From CAYSRC01 sp964433495 (GTDB lineage: Bacteria > Bacillota > Clostridia > Oscillospirales > Ruminococcaceae), in the NCBI GenBank assembly GCA_964433495.1, contig CAYSRC010000007.1:1-64000 (forward strand): a DNA stretch of 64,000 nucleotides, in the 5' to 3' direction. A model generated the notes under the pieces. The model was not told where the DNA came from, made no database searches, and saw only the letters and a list, made by a program, of their open reading frames with translations. Below are positions 33,155-42,647 of the stretch, one piece after another; position 1 is the stretch's first letter; each line of letters begins with the position of its first letter. The translations under genes were made by a program, and so were the position numbers.

Positions 33155-33348
33155 GCAGGCTCCCTCTGCACACGCCTTGCATACTCCCTCAGGGTGCGGC
33201 GCGGTAAAGCCGCGACAGGGATATTGTGTGCGGCAGCTTTGAGTCACGAAATGAGACTTGCCTGTGCAACTAAGCTTTCAAAAGTCAATCCCTCAGTCGC
33301 TTCGTGACATGGCTCTCATGTTCCCGCGAGTCGGCCGAATGTCCACGT
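33155..33348. repeat. Dispersed palindromic repeat copy upstream of pyrH
   Basis: Left part GCGCGGTAAAGCCGCGACAGGG (33195-33215) and right part TCAATCCCTCAGTCGCTTCG..CATGTTCCCGCGAG (33285-33330) are diverged halves of the element seen intact near 56.35-56.55 kb. The flanking stretches 33061-33150 and 33350-33540 hold nothing I recognise. Confidence 0.65.
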
Positions 33349-33540
33349 TTAATCGGAACGATAACTTGATACTCCGCGCGATAGATGCGCGTCGTAAGCG
33401 CAACGGACGTTCGTCACGCCCTTTGACGGCGTCACCGATGTCTGACTTTTCACGACATAAATGCGTTGCAGGGTCGCGGAGCAGCGCTCTTGCTCTGTCC
33501 GAATCATCAACATTTGCGCCTTCTTCCGTCTGTATCGCTG

Positions 33541-33570
33541 TAAAGCAAAATCCCCTCACAGCGTGAGGGG
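33541..33570 (-). terminator. ligA terminator
   Basis: CCCCTCAC (33552-33559) pairs with GTGAGGGG (33563-33570), and on the minus strand ATTTTGCTTT follows. It lies 18 bp after the ligA stop. Confidence 0.82.
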
Positions 33571-33587
33571 TTCCTTTGCTTGCCTGT

Positions 33588-35570
33588 CTAATCGTCCGCA
33601 AGTCTCTTTAACAGCTCGGCCTCGTCGATGACCTCGATCCCCAGCTCGAGCGCCTTTGTCAGCTTGCTGCCGGCGTTTTCGCCGGCCACGACAAAGCTCG
33701 TCTTTTTGGAGACCGAGCTCGCCGCCTTGCCCGCGTGCGCCTCGATAAGAGCGTTGGCCTCGTCCCGGGAGAGGGTCGGCAGCGTCCCTGTCACCACGAC
33801 CGTCCTGCCCTCGAGCTTGTCCGAGCGCCTGCCCGACCGATAGGCCATGTTGACGCCGTTGTCGCGCAGACGCTTGACAAGGTCCCTCGCGCCCACGGTC
33901 GCAAAGTACTTGACGATGCTGTCGGCAATCACCGGGCCCACGCCGTCAATGGCGGACAGCTGTTCTGCCGTCGCGGACATTATCTCGTCCATCGTCCCGA
34001 ACCTTTCGCAGATAAGCGCGGCGCTCTTGCGCCCGACATTGTGAATGCCGAGGCTGAACAGCACCCGGTCGAGGTTGTTGCCCCTGCTCGCATCGATCGC
34101 CTTGAGCAGGTTGTCCGCCGACCTGTCTTTTATCTTGTCGAGCTCGAGCAGCTCGTCCCTGCCGAGCTCGTACAGGTCCGCCGGGGTGTGAAGCGCGTCC
34201 GCCGCGATCAGCTTGTCGACAACGGCGGGGCCGAGACCGTCGATGTCCATGGCGTCGCGCGAGGCGAAGTGGATGAGGTTGCGGCGCCTCTGCTCGGGGC
34301 ACTCGGGGTTGACGCACCGCAGCGCCGACTCGTCCAAAAGCCTGCTCACCCGCTCGCCGCAGGCGGGGCAAACCGAGGGCAGCTTAAAGGTCTCGCTGCC
34401 CTCGGGGTGGTCGGACGCCGAGACGATCTCGGGGATGATGTCCCCCGCCTTGCGCACCTCGACCGTGTCCCCCACCCGCAGATCGAGATTGTCGATAAAA
34501 TCCTGGTTGTGGAGCACCGCACGGGACACCGTCGTGCCCGCGAGCAGCACCGGCTCGAACACGGCGGTCGGCGTGAGCACGCCCGTCCTGCCCACCTGTA
34601 CCTCCACCCGCAAAAGCCTGGTCTTCTTCACCTCGGGCGGGTACTTGAATGCAATCGCCCAGCGCGGGAACTTTTCGGTCGAGCCGAGGACAGGGCGGTC
34701 GCCGAGGCTGTCGAGCTTGACCACCGCGCCGTCGATGTCATAGCTGAGGCCCCGTCGCGCGCTGCCGATGCGCTCGATTTCCGCCATGACCTCGTCGAGG
34801 CTTTCGCACCGCGCATAGCTCGGCGAAACGTGAAAGCCCATCCCCTTGAGCGCGTCGAGCGACTCGATGTGGCTTGCAAACTCCCGCGACGAGCGCTGAA
34901 GGTTAAAAACAAAGATGTCGAGCTCGCGCTCCCTTGTGACGGCGGGATCCTTTTGCCTGAGGGACCCCGCGGCGGCGTTTCTCGGGTTTTTGAACGGCGT
35001 CTTACCCATCGCCTGCTGCTGCTCGACGATGGCCGCAAAGCTCTTTTTGGGCATGTACACCTCGCCCCTCACCTCGAGCAGCTGCGGCGCACCCTCGATT
35101 TTTGCGGGCACCGAGGCTATCTGTCTCAAATTTTCGGTGATGTCCTCGCCCACGACGCCGTCGCCCCGCGTCGAACCGACCGCGAGCACGCCGTCGTGAT
35201 ACTCGAGAGAGACCGAAAGCCCGTCGATCTTGGGTTCCACCGCAAAGACGGGGTTTGCAACCTCCTCGCGCACCCGCTCGATAAACGCGCCGATCTCGTC
35301 GCGTGAAAAGGCGTTTTGCAGGCTCTCCATCCTCACCTCGTGCCGTATCTTGCCGAAGCGCGGCGAGGCGGCGCCCCCCACCTTCACCGTCGGCGAATCC
35401 GCCCGCGCAAGCTCGGGGAACTCGCGTTCAAGCCCCTCAAGCTCGCGCATCTTGCGGTCGTAAACATCGTCGGGCAGCTCGGGCGCGTCCTTTTCATAGT
35501 AGAGAAAGGACGCTCTTTCGAGCTCGTCCCGCAGGGCGCCCGCGCGCTCGCGGGCCTTTTCGATATCCAT
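33588..35570 (-). CDS. ligA: NAD-dependent DNA ligase
   Basis: A 660-residue replication and repair ligase, full length. Domains in order: Ia domain, adenylation domain with the active lysine in VEPKIDGLSVSLEY (about residue 115), OB fold, four-cysteine zinc finger (CPACG and CVNPECPEQ, about 398-425), tandem helix-hairpin-helix region (GIHNVGRKSAALI, IDGVGPVIADSI), and a C-terminal BRCT domain (LEGRTVVVTGTLPTLSR to the end). GGGAGG precedes the ATG. It appears monocistronic; pfkA upstream has its own terminator. Confidence 0.98.
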   Translation of the reverse strand: MDIEKARERAGALRDELERASFLYYEKDAPELPDDVYDRKMRELEGLEREFPELARADSPTVKVGGAASPRFGKIRHEVRMESLQNAFSRDEIGAFIERVREEVANPVFAVEPKIDGLSVSLEYHDGVLAVGSTRGDGVVGEDITENLRQIASVPAKIEGAPQLLEVRGEVYMPKKSFAAIVEQQQAMGKTPFKNPRNAAAGSLRQKDPAVTRERELDIFVFNLQRSSREFASHIESLDALKGMGFHVSPSYARCESLDEVMAEIERIGSARRGLSYDIDGAVVKLDSLGDRPVLGSTEKFPRWAIAFKYPPEVKKTRLLRVEVQVGRTGVLTPTAVFEPVLLAGTTVSRAVLHNQDFIDNLDLRVGDTVEVRKAGDIIPEIVSASDHPEGSETFKLPSVCPACGERVSRLLDESALRCVNPECPEQRRRNLIHFASRDAMDIDGLGPAVVDKLIAADALHTPADLYELGRDELLELDKIKDRSADNLLKAIDASRGNNLDRVLFSLGIHNVGRKSAALICERFGTMDEIMSATAEQLSAIDGVGPVIADSIVKYFATVGARDLVKRLRDNGVNMAYRSGRRSDKLEGRTVVVTGTLPTLSRDEANALIEAHAGKAASSVSKKTSFVVAGENAGSKLTKALELGIEVIDEAELLKRLADD

Positions 35571-35635
35571 ACGCTTAACCTCCCGGAAATTATGTAAAAG
35601 AGGCCCTTTTCAATTGATAAAAGGGAGCGGGCCCG

Positions 35636-35674
35636 CAAAAAGCGCCCGTCGAAATTTAGGGCTTCGACGGGCGC
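35636..35674 (-). terminator. pfkA terminator
   Basis: GCGCCCGTCGAA (35642-35653) pairs with TTCGACGGGCGC (35663-35674), then TTTTTGC on the minus strand. Confidence 0.88.
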
Positions 35675-35704
35675 GCAGGGTCAAAACAAGCGTTAAAGCT
35701 GCAA

Positions 35705-36682
35705 TCAGATGGAGATGTTGTTGGAGTACTCGAGCATGTCGAAATCAAACGGTTTTTTCATCTCAAGCGCCTCGGTGATGTCAAAGTCGACTATCCTGCC
35801 GTTTTTGTACGCGATAACCCGGTTGCCGACCCCGGCCAGCAGCAGCTGTGCCGCCTTGATGCCCATCCTGCTTGCCATCACGCGGTCGCGGTTGGTGGGC
35901 GAGCCGCCGCGCTGGACATGGCCGAAAACGGTGGCGCGGGTGACAACGCCCATCTTCTCTTCAATGCGCTGCGCGAGGTCATACGCGCTCATCCCGCCGC
36001 AGCCCTCGGCCATGACGATGATAAAGTGGTGCTTGCCCGCCGCCTGCGTCGCCTTCATGCGCGGGAGGATATCGTCCTCAAACGTCCACGGGACCTCGGG
36101 CACAAGGATGGACAGCGCGCCGCACGCGAGGCCTGTGTCAAGCGCAAGCCAGCCCGCGTGGTGCCCCATGACCTCGACGACGCTGCACCTGTCGTGCGAA
36201 CGGCTTGTGTCGCGGAGCTTGTCTATCATATCGGTCGCGGTGTTGAGCGCGGTGTCGTAGCCGATGGTATAGTCGGTGCACGAGATGTCGTTGTCGATGG
36301 TGCCGGGGATGCCGACACAGGGAACGCCGACATCGCACAGCGCACGGGCGCCCTTAAAGGTGCCGTCGCCGCCTATCGTGACAAGCCCGTCGATGCCGTT
36401 CTCGATGCAGGTCTGCTTGCCCTTCTGCACGCCCTCCTCGGTCATGAACTCGAGGCAGCGGGCGGTCCTGAGCATGGTGCCGCCGCGGTGGATGATCTCG
36501 GAGACACTGCGCAGGTTCATCTCAAACAGGTCGGCGCTGATAAGGCCGTTGTAGCCGTGCCTGATGCCGATGACCCTGTTCCCCTGCTGGATGGTGTACC
36601 GGGTGACGGCGCGAATCGCCGCGTTCATGCCGGGCGCGTCGCCGCCGCTCGTCAAAATTCCGATTGTTTTCTGTTTCGCCAT
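35705..36682 (-). CDS. pfkA: ATP-dependent 6-phosphofructokinase
   Basis: A 325-residue glycolytic enzyme. ILTSGGDAPGMNAAIR at the N-terminus; GGDGTFKGA (about 102-110) with Gly at the position that marks ATP rather than pyrophosphate use; PGTIDNDI with the catalytic Asp; EVMGHHAGWLAL; GHVQRGGSPTNRDR near residue 245. Length is normal for bacterial PfkA. A separate promoter upstream and terminator downstream make it monocistronic. Confidence 0.97.
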   Translation of the reverse strand: MAKQKTIGILTSGGDAPGMNAAIRAVTRYTIQQGNRVIGIRHGYNGLISADLFEMNLRSVSEIIHRGGTMLRTARCLEFMTEEGVQKGKQTCIENGIDGLVTIGGDGTFKGARALCDVGVPCVGIPGTIDNDISCTDYTIGYDTALNTATDMIDKLRDTSRSHDRCSVVEVMGHHAGWLALDTGLACGALSILVPEVPWTFEDDILPRMKATQAAGKHHFIIVMAEGCGGMSAYDLAQRIEEKMGVVTRATVFGHVQRGGSPTNRDRVMASRMGIKAAQLLLAGVGNRVIAYKNGRIVDFDITEALEMKKPFDFDMLEYSNNISI

Positions 36683-36722
36683 TCTTACAACTCCCTATAG
36701 CAATCTATCGTAATCTACCATC

Positions 36723-36751
36723 ATTAAATCACAAAGAAATAAAAAAATCAA
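36723..36751 (-). promoter_or_regulatory. pfkA promoter
   Basis: Minus strand: TTGATT (36751-36746), 17-bp AT-rich spacer ending TGTGA, then TTTAAT (36728-36723), 40 bp before the pfkA ATG. The remaining gap to dnaE (36760-36955) is GC-rich without a recognisable feature. Confidence 0.7.
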
Positions 36752-36955
36752 TAATCAGATATTCGGCTCGGGATACGGGGCCGCCGCGAAAACGGCGGGG
36801 CTTCGGCCCCGGGAAAAAATCGCCGAAATCCGCCGCTCCCCCGGAGAAGAGCGTCTTTCCCCCGACCCGCCGCAGCGGGTGAGAACACGGCAAGCACGGC
36901 GCGCCGAGCGCCGCACGCGTCACCGAACGGGACAGCAGGGCAGCCCGCCGTCTCG

Positions 36956-39900
36956 TCATCTGAATACGACCGACTCCTCCCCAACCAGCTCGCACAGCTC
37001 GCGGTAGAGGCGCTCTCCACCGTCGGCCTTGAGGCCGCCGTCGAGCGGGGCGTAGCTCGCCGAATCCTTAAAATACATGATCACGGGAACGGAGCCCGAA
37101 AAGATACCGGCAAGCCCGCGCACCTTCCCGTACCGCTCGTCCTGTCTGCTGTCAAGCCGGACAAAGATCCTGCGCTTTTTCGGCGGCTCGGCCGGATTCG
37201 CATCCCCCTTTTCTGCCCCCTCAAAGCGGGCGGGACGGGACGCGCACGCCCCCTTCTTGTAGCTGCCCGGCTCCGTCACCTCGTTGCAGATGAGCTTTGC
37301 TGCCTCGTCCTCCTTGACCGACACCCGCCCGCGGACGACCAAAATGTTGTTCTCCTTCAAAAGGCGCGAGTACTCCTCTAACTTCGCAGGGAACACGATC
37401 ATCTCCACCGTGCCCGTCATGTCCTCGATGTTGGCAAAGGCCATCGTCTTGTTGTCGCGCGTTATCTTGGGGCGAACCGACGCCACCGTGACAAGCAGCT
37501 CGACGCTCGCGTTGTCATACCTGAGGGCGTCGTCGCCCGTAAAATCCGAAATAGACGAAAAGCCGTTCTGCTTCGCAAAGTCGTCGTACTGCCGCAGCGG
37601 GTGGCTCGAGAGATAGAGCCCCGTCAGCTCCTTTTCAAAGCGTAGCCGCTCTGCGTCCGAATACTCCTCGGTCTCGGGCAGGACGGCCTCCCTGCCCGCG
37701 TGCGACTCGTCCGTCGAAAAGAGATCCATCTGTCCGTCGAGATTGCCCTTCGAGTCGTCGCCCACCGACTTGAGCACCCCGTCCATGCCCATGACCATGC
37801 TTCGCCTCGAGATGCCGAAGCTGTCAAACGCGCCGCACTTTATCAGGTTCTCAAGCGCGCGCTTGTTGAGCTCGGACGAGTACATCCGCGTGCAGAAATC
37901 AAGGAAGGATTTAAACTCGCCGCCCCGCGCGCGCTCATTTATAATCGAGTTGACAAGGCTTCTGCCGACACTCTTTATCGCGAGCAGCCCGAAGCGGATT
38001 TTGCCCTCGGACGGTGAAAAGCCCGTCCCGCTTCTGTTGATGTCGGGGGGCAGAACCTCGATGCCGCAGCTCCGGCACTCGGCGATGTACTCCATGATTT
38101 TGCCCGTGCTGTCGAGCACGCTCGTGAGAAGCGCCGCCATAAACTCGCACGGATAGCGGCACTTGAGGTAGGCGGTCTGGTATGCGACATAGGCGTAGCC
38201 CGCAGCGTGCGACTTGTTGAAGGCGTAGGAGGCAAAGCTCTCCATCTCGGCGAAGATCTCCTTCGCGGTCTCCTCCCCGACGCCGTTTTTTAGGCAGCCC
38301 GCGCACGCCTTGCCGGGGGCGTCCGAGCCGTAGATGAAGATCTTGCCCTCCTCCTCCATGACGTCGCGCTTCTTTTTCGCCATGGCGCGCCGCACAAGGT
38401 CGGCCTGCCCGTAGCTGAAGCCCGCAAGCTCGCGGAAAATCTGCATGACCTGCTCCTGATAGACGATGCAGCCGTTGGTGACCTCGAGGATCGGCTTGAG
38501 CAGCGGGTGCTTGTAGGTTATCTTCTCAGGGTGGTGTCTGTTCTCGATGTAGGTCGGGATCGAATCCATCGGCCCCGGGCGGTAGAGCGAGATGACCGCG
38601 ATAAGATCCTCGAGGTTTTGGGGCTTGAGGCCCATCAGAACCCCGCGCATCCCGCCCGACTCGAATTGAAACACCCCCTCGGTCGAGCCCGCGGACAGCA
38701 TCTCATAGGTCTTCGCGTCGTCGAGGGGGATGTCGTCGGCCGAAAAGTCGGGCTGCGTCTTTCTTATCTCCTTCTCACAGTCGCTTATGACGGTGAGGGT
38801 GCGAAGGCCCAGAAAGTCCATCTTGAGCAGGCCGAGCTCCTCAAGGCCCGTCATGGTGTACTGGGTGACCATCTGCTCGTCGTTGCGGTGCAGCGGGACA
38901 TAGTCGCTGACCTCGTCCCGCGTGATGACGACGCCGGCGGCGTGGGTCGACGCGTGCCGCGGCATCCCCTCGACCTTTTGCGAGAGATCGATGAGCCGTT
39001 TGACCTCGGGGTCGTTGTCGTAAAGCGTCCTGAGTTCACTCGACTTGACCAGCGCTTTTTCAATGGTGATCCCCGGCTCCTGCGGGATGAGCTTCGCGAC
39101 CGAGTCGACCTTTCCGTACGGCATCGACAAAACCCTGCCGATGTCCCGCACCGCCGCGCGCGCCGCCATGGTGCCGAAGGTGATGATCTGCGCGACGTGG
39201 GTCGGGGTGTACTTTTCGTTGACATAGTCGATCACGAGCGGGCGCTTTTCATAGCAAAAGTCGATGTCAAAGTCGGGCATGCTCACCCGCTCGGGGTTTA
39301 AAAACCTCTCGAACAGCAGGTTGTAGCGCATGGGGTCGATGCCCGTGATACCCATGCTGTACGCGCAGATGCTGCCCGCGCCCGAGCCCCTGCCGGGGCC
39401 GACCGGGATGTCGTGCTTTTTGGCGAAGTTGACAAAATCCCACACGATCAAAAAATAGTCGATGTACCCCATGCGCTCGATGACCGCCATCTCGTACTCG
39501 AGCCGCTCGAGGTACTCCTTCGGCACGTCGGGGCCGTAGCGTCTGACGATCCCCTCGGCGCACAGCTTTTTAAAATACGCCCTGTTGTCGATGCCCTCGT
39601 CGTTCTCAAAATACGGCAGCTTGGTCACGCCGAACTCAAAGTCAAAGCTGCATTGTTCGGCGATAAGCGCGGTGTTGGTCACGGCGTCGGGCACGGCGGC
39701 GAACAGCTCGGCCATCTCCCGCGTCGAGCGGACGTAGAAGTTGTCGGTCTTGAACTCGAGGACATCGTCGTCGTCAAAGGTGTGGTTGGTCTGCACACAG
39801 ATGAGCGCGTGCTGCATGACGCTGTCCTCTTTGTCGATATAGTGGCAGTCGTTGGTGGCGGCGAGAGGGATGTCGTTTTCGCGCGCGAGACGGATGAGCG

Positions 39901-40477
39901 AGGGCAGTATCTCCCGCTGCTCGTCTATGCCGTGATCCTGCAGCTCGATGTAGTAGTTCCCCTCGCCGAACAGGTTTTTGTAGTAGAGCGCGGTCTCGAC
40001 CGCCTGCTCATAGTCCCCCGAGAGCAGCGCCTGGGGAATTTCGCCCGCAAGGCAGGCGGACAGGGCGATAAGGCCCTCGTGATACCGCTCGAGCAGCTCG
40101 CGGTCGACGCGGGGTTTGACGTAAAAGCCGTCCTCGTTCGCGATCGAGATCATCTTGATAAGGTTTTTATAGCCCGTCTCGTTTTTGCACAGAAGGACGA
40201 GGTGGTAGCTTGAGGAGTCGAGCCTGTGCACCTTGTCGGTGCGCTTGCGGCGCGCGACGTACACCTCGCAGCCGATAATCGGTTTTATCCCGTTTTTCTT
40301 CGCGGCCTTATAAAAGTCGAGGCAGCCGTACATGACGCCGTGGTCGGTTATCGCGACGGCCGTCTGCCCCAGCTCTTTGACGCGGCCCATAAGCCGGTCG
40401 ATGCGGCACGCGCCGTCGAGCAGGCTGTACTCGGTGTGCAGGTGCAGGTGCACAAAGTCGCTGTTGTTTATCGGCAT
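36956..40477 (-). CDS. dnaE: DNA polymerase III alpha subunit DnaE
   Basis: A 1173-residue C-family polymerase. PHP domain at the N-terminus (FVHLHLHTEYSLLDGACRID, AITDHGVMYG); polymerase core with GPGRGSGAGSICAYSMGITGIDP and catalytic MPDFDIDFCYEKR (about 395-410); fingers with HASTHAAGVVIT; a helix-hairpin-helix region near 830; and an OB fold (about 985-1060) with VASVRPKITRDNKTMAFANIEDMTGTVE. No proofreading insert, unlike the PolC also in this window; in Firmicutes DnaE extends lagging-strand primers. Its start overlaps the whiA stop by 10 bases. Confidence 0.97.
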   Translation of the reverse strand: MPINNSDFVHLHLHTEYSLLDGACRIDRLMGRVKELGQTAVAITDHGVMYGCLDFYKAAKKNGIKPIIGCEVYVARRKRTDKVHRLDSSSYHLVLLCKNETGYKNLIKMISIANEDGFYVKPRVDRELLERYHEGLIALSACLAGEIPQALLSGDYEQAVETALYYKNLFGEGNYYIELQDHGIDEQREILPSLIRLARENDIPLAATNDCHYIDKEDSVMQHALICVQTNHTFDDDDVLEFKTDNFYVRSTREMAELFAAVPDAVTNTALIAEQCSFDFEFGVTKLPYFENDEGIDNRAYFKKLCAEGIVRRYGPDVPKEYLERLEYEMAVIERMGYIDYFLIVWDFVNFAKKHDIPVGPGRGSGAGSICAYSMGITGIDPMRYNLLFERFLNPERVSMPDFDIDFCYEKRPLVIDYVNEKYTPTHVAQIITFGTMAARAAVRDIGRVLSMPYGKVDSVAKLIPQEPGITIEKALVKSSELRTLYDNDPEVKRLIDLSQKVEGMPRHASTHAAGVVITRDEVSDYVPLHRNDEQMVTQYTMTGLEELGLLKMDFLGLRTLTVISDCEKEIRKTQPDFSADDIPLDDAKTYEMLSAGSTEGVFQFESGGMRGVLMGLKPQNLEDLIAVISLYRPGPMDSIPTYIENRHHPEKITYKHPLLKPILEVTNGCIVYQEQVMQIFRELAGFSYGQADLVRRAMAKKKRDVMEEEGKIFIYGSDAPGKACAGCLKNGVGEETAKEIFAEMESFASYAFNKSHAAGYAYVAYQTAYLKCRYPCEFMAALLTSVLDSTGKIMEYIAECRSCGIEVLPPDINRSGTGFSPSEGKIRFGLLAIKSVGRSLVNSIINERARGGEFKSFLDFCTRMYSSELNKRALENLIKCGAFDSFGISRRSMVMGMDGVLKSVGDDSKGNLDGQMDLFSTDESHAGREAVLPETEEYSDAERLRFEKELTGLYLSSHPLRQYDDFAKQNGFSSISDFTGDDALRYDNASVELLVTVASVRPKITRDNKTMAFANIEDMTGTVEMIVFPAKLEEYSRLLKENNILVVRGRVSVKEDEAAKLICNEVTEPGSYKKGACASRPARFEGAEKGDANPAEPPKKRRIFVRLDSRQDERYGKVRGLAGIFSGSVPVIMYFKDSASYAPLDGGLKADGGERLYRELCELVGEESVVFR

Positions 40478-41385
40478 CCCGTTTTCTCTCCTCTGAGGCT
40501 GTTCGCCTCGCTCCTTATCCTGCGCAGGCGGTGGCTGACCCCCGACTTTGTGAGCTTTTTGTCGAGCGCGAGGCCGAGCTCCTCAAGCGAGAGCTCGGGG
40601 CGCTCGAGCCTGAGCCGCGCCACCTCCCGCAGACCCTCGGGAAGATAGCTCTCCCCCGCGGTTTCAAAGATGTAGCTTATCAGCTCGCCGTCCCGCGCGG
40701 ACGAATTGACGATCTTGTCGATGTTGGCGTTTTCACAGTTGGTTCGGCGGTTCACACTGTTGACGAGGTCCTTGTATATCTTGGCGTTCATCAGCTCGAG
40801 CGACGCGTTTTGCGCCCCCATAAAGGTCAGCATGTCCTCGATCTGGGCGCTGTCCTTAAAGTACAGGATGCGCGCATAGCCCCGCTCGGCCTCCTTGGGT
40901 GCAAAGCCGCAGCCCTCTAAAAAGGCCTTGAGATCCTTTATCAGGTTGCGCCGGTGGGAGGAAAACTCGAGGTGGTACCCGCTGCTCGGCGAGGTCACCG
41001 TGCCGCCCGTCAAAAAGCACCCCGCGACAAACGAGCCGCGGCACCGCTCGCACAAAAAGTTGTCCTCTTTAATGCGCAGGCTGAGCTCATCCCCCGAATA
41101 TCCGAAATCGGACAGGATGCGGTCGACGACAAACCTGTCGCTTATCTTTATAAACCGCTCTCTTGCGTTGCTGCCGCACGTCATGTCGCCGTCACGGACG
41201 CCCAACTCGTGCAGGCAATCGACAATGTGCTCGGTTACGAACGGGTGTTCGCTCGAAACGCGGATGAGCGACTTGTCAAAGCTCTTGCCGAAAAGCAGCG
41301 CGCCGTAGAGACGCGAGACGGCGCAGCAGCCCTCGGGCACACCCTTTTTACATATGTCCGTCTTGCACTCCGCACAAAAAGTCAT
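40468..41385 (-). CDS. whiA: WhiA DNA-binding regulator
   Basis: A 305-residue WhiA protein: N-terminal LAGLIDADG-like homing-endonuclease fold (AGCFLTGGTVTSPSSGYHLEFSSHRRNLIKDL around residues 115-145) and a C-terminal helix-turn-helix (LREVARLRLERPELSLEELGLALDKKLTKSGVSHRLRRI). NRRTNCENANIDKIVNS is the family linker. It acts in cell division or sporulation control in Gram-positives. The ATG at 41385 with GGGG upstream is chosen; it sits five bases after the rapZ stop. The usual glmR/yvcK gene between rapZ and whiA is missing. Confidence 0.96.
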   Translation of the reverse strand: MTFCAECKTDICKKGVPEGCCAVSRLYGALLFGKSFDKSLIRVSSEHPFVTEHIVDCLHELGVRDGDMTCGSNARERFIKISDRFVVDRILSDFGYSGDELSLRIKEDNFLCERCRGSFVAGCFLTGGTVTSPSSGYHLEFSSHRRNLIKDLKAFLEGCGFAPKEAERGYARILYFKDSAQIEDMLTFMGAQNASLELMNAKIYKDLVNSVNRRTNCENANIDKIVNSSARDGELISYIFETAGESYLPEGLREVARLRLERPELSLEELGLALDKKLTKSGVSHRLRRIRSEANSLRGEKTGCR

Positions 41386-41389
41386 CGCG

Positions 41390-42247
41390 CTACCCCTTTG
41401 ATATGTCCCGGTGCACCGAGGTGCAATCAAACCCGAGGGCCTCGATGTGCTCGCAGAGATCCTGCGCGACGGCGACCGAACGGTGCCGCCCGCCCGTGCA
41501 TCCCACAGCGATCACAAGCTGGCTCTTCCCCTCCCTGCGGTAGAGCGGGAGCAGGTAGTCGGTCAGCGCATAAAACCGCTCGAGCAGCCCCTTCGTGTCG
41601 TCGCAGTCAAAGACGTAGTCCCGCACACAGCGCTCAAGCCCCGTATGCTCTTTCAGTTGATCGACATAAAAGGGATTGGGCAGGCACCGCACGTCAAGCA
41701 TCAAATCGGCCTCGGTCGGCACGCCGTACTTGAAGCCGAACGACATGCATCGCACCGCCATCGAGCCGCGCGCGTCCTTCAAAAACATCGAGACGATGCT
41801 GTCCTTGAGCTGCGCCGTCGAGAGATAGGAGGTGTCGATGCAGTAGTCGGCGGCCGCGCGAATCGGCTCGAGCAGCCTTCTCTCGTCCGCGATGGCCTGT
41901 TTCAGGGTGATGTCGCTCGACGTCATCAGCGGGTGCTTGCGCCTGGTGGCGCGGTATCTGTTTTCAAGCGTCCTGTCCTGCGCGTCAAGAAACAGCACGC
42001 GGCAGTTGACGTCGGGGCCCTTTACGCTCTCCACCGCGTCAAAAAAGCCCGAGAAAAACTCCTTTGCCCGCACGTCGGTCACGACCGCAACCCGCCCGTA
42101 CTCGTCGAGCTTGCTCGCCATGTCGACAAACTGGCCTATCAGCGACGGGGGCATGTTGTCGATGCAAAAAAAGCCGATGTCCTCAAGCGCGTTCGCCGCC
42201 TGGCTCTTTCCCGCGCCCGAAAGCCCCGTGACAATAACAAGTTCCAT
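41390..42247 (-). CDS. rapZ: RapZ/YvcJ nucleotide-binding protein
   Basis: A 285-residue RapZ-family P-loop protein. LVIVTGLSGAGKSQAANALEDIGFFCIDNMP holds the Walker A; CRVLFLDAQDRTLENRYRATRRKHPL and KYGVPTEADLMLDVRCLPNPFYVD follow; the C-terminal half has IAVGCTGGRHRSVAVAQDL and ends HRDIS. In enterics RapZ adapts RNase E to GlmZ; in Firmicutes (YvcJ) it binds nucleotides and its target is less clear. The ATG at 42247 begins the conserved region; the frame continues upstream without protein-like content. Confidence 0.95.
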   Translation of the reverse strand: MELVIVTGLSGAGKSQAANALEDIGFFCIDNMPPSLIGQFVDMASKLDEYGRVAVVTDVRAKEFFSGFFDAVESVKGPDVNCRVLFLDAQDRTLENRYRATRRKHPLMTSSDITLKQAIADERRLLEPIRAAADYCIDTSYLSTAQLKDSIVSMFLKDARGSMAVRCMSFGFKYGVPTEADLMLDVRCLPNPFYVDQLKEHTGLERCVRDYVFDCDDTKGLLERFYALTDYLLPLYRREGKSQLVIAVGCTGGRHRSVAVAQDLCEHIEALGFDCTSVHRDISKG

Positions 42248-42647
42248 CCTCTTATCCCCCCGCAAGCAGAATAGTCGTTTACAGATAAAGCGTACACGCG
42301 CCCGAGGCGCGCGGCCCGTTTCGGCGGCACGCGTCCAAGGCTTTCGGACTGCGGAACACGCCCGGTATCGGGCTGCCGCCCTTTTTTCCCGGCGGTGCGC
42401 TCCCCGTTTTTTGGGCAGTCGGCGTTCGCTTTTTGGCGGCACACGCCCTGTTTTTTTCAGCCCGCATCCCGCATTCGGCGCAGCACTCTCCTTAGGTCCG
42501 CCGCGCGGCAAGCCCGGTACAACGAGTCCGCACCCTGCCGTCCGCGTCGGCGGCAAAACCGCAAAGCCATACCGGATCCCGCCCGCCGGCTTGCCCCGTG
42601 ATAAAGCACAACCGTGCGGTCAACCCGTCATAAAAAACCTAACCGTC
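42248..42647. other. 400-bp GC-rich gap between murB and rapZ
   Basis: No supported gene, RNA or terminator. On the minus strand rapZ has a weak GGGGGGATAAGAGG leader and no promoter I would defend. The open frames crossing this gap are compositionally driven and lack recognisable domains or ribosome sites. Confidence 0.5.

Noticed and set aside
33293..33601. 102-codon minus-strand frame downstream of ligA
   Set aside because: It crosses the ligA terminator and a dispersed repeat, with no ribosome site or known domain.
33735..35306. 523-codon plus-strand frame opposite ligA
   Set aside because: Antisense shadow of a clear NAD-dependent ligase with full domain set.
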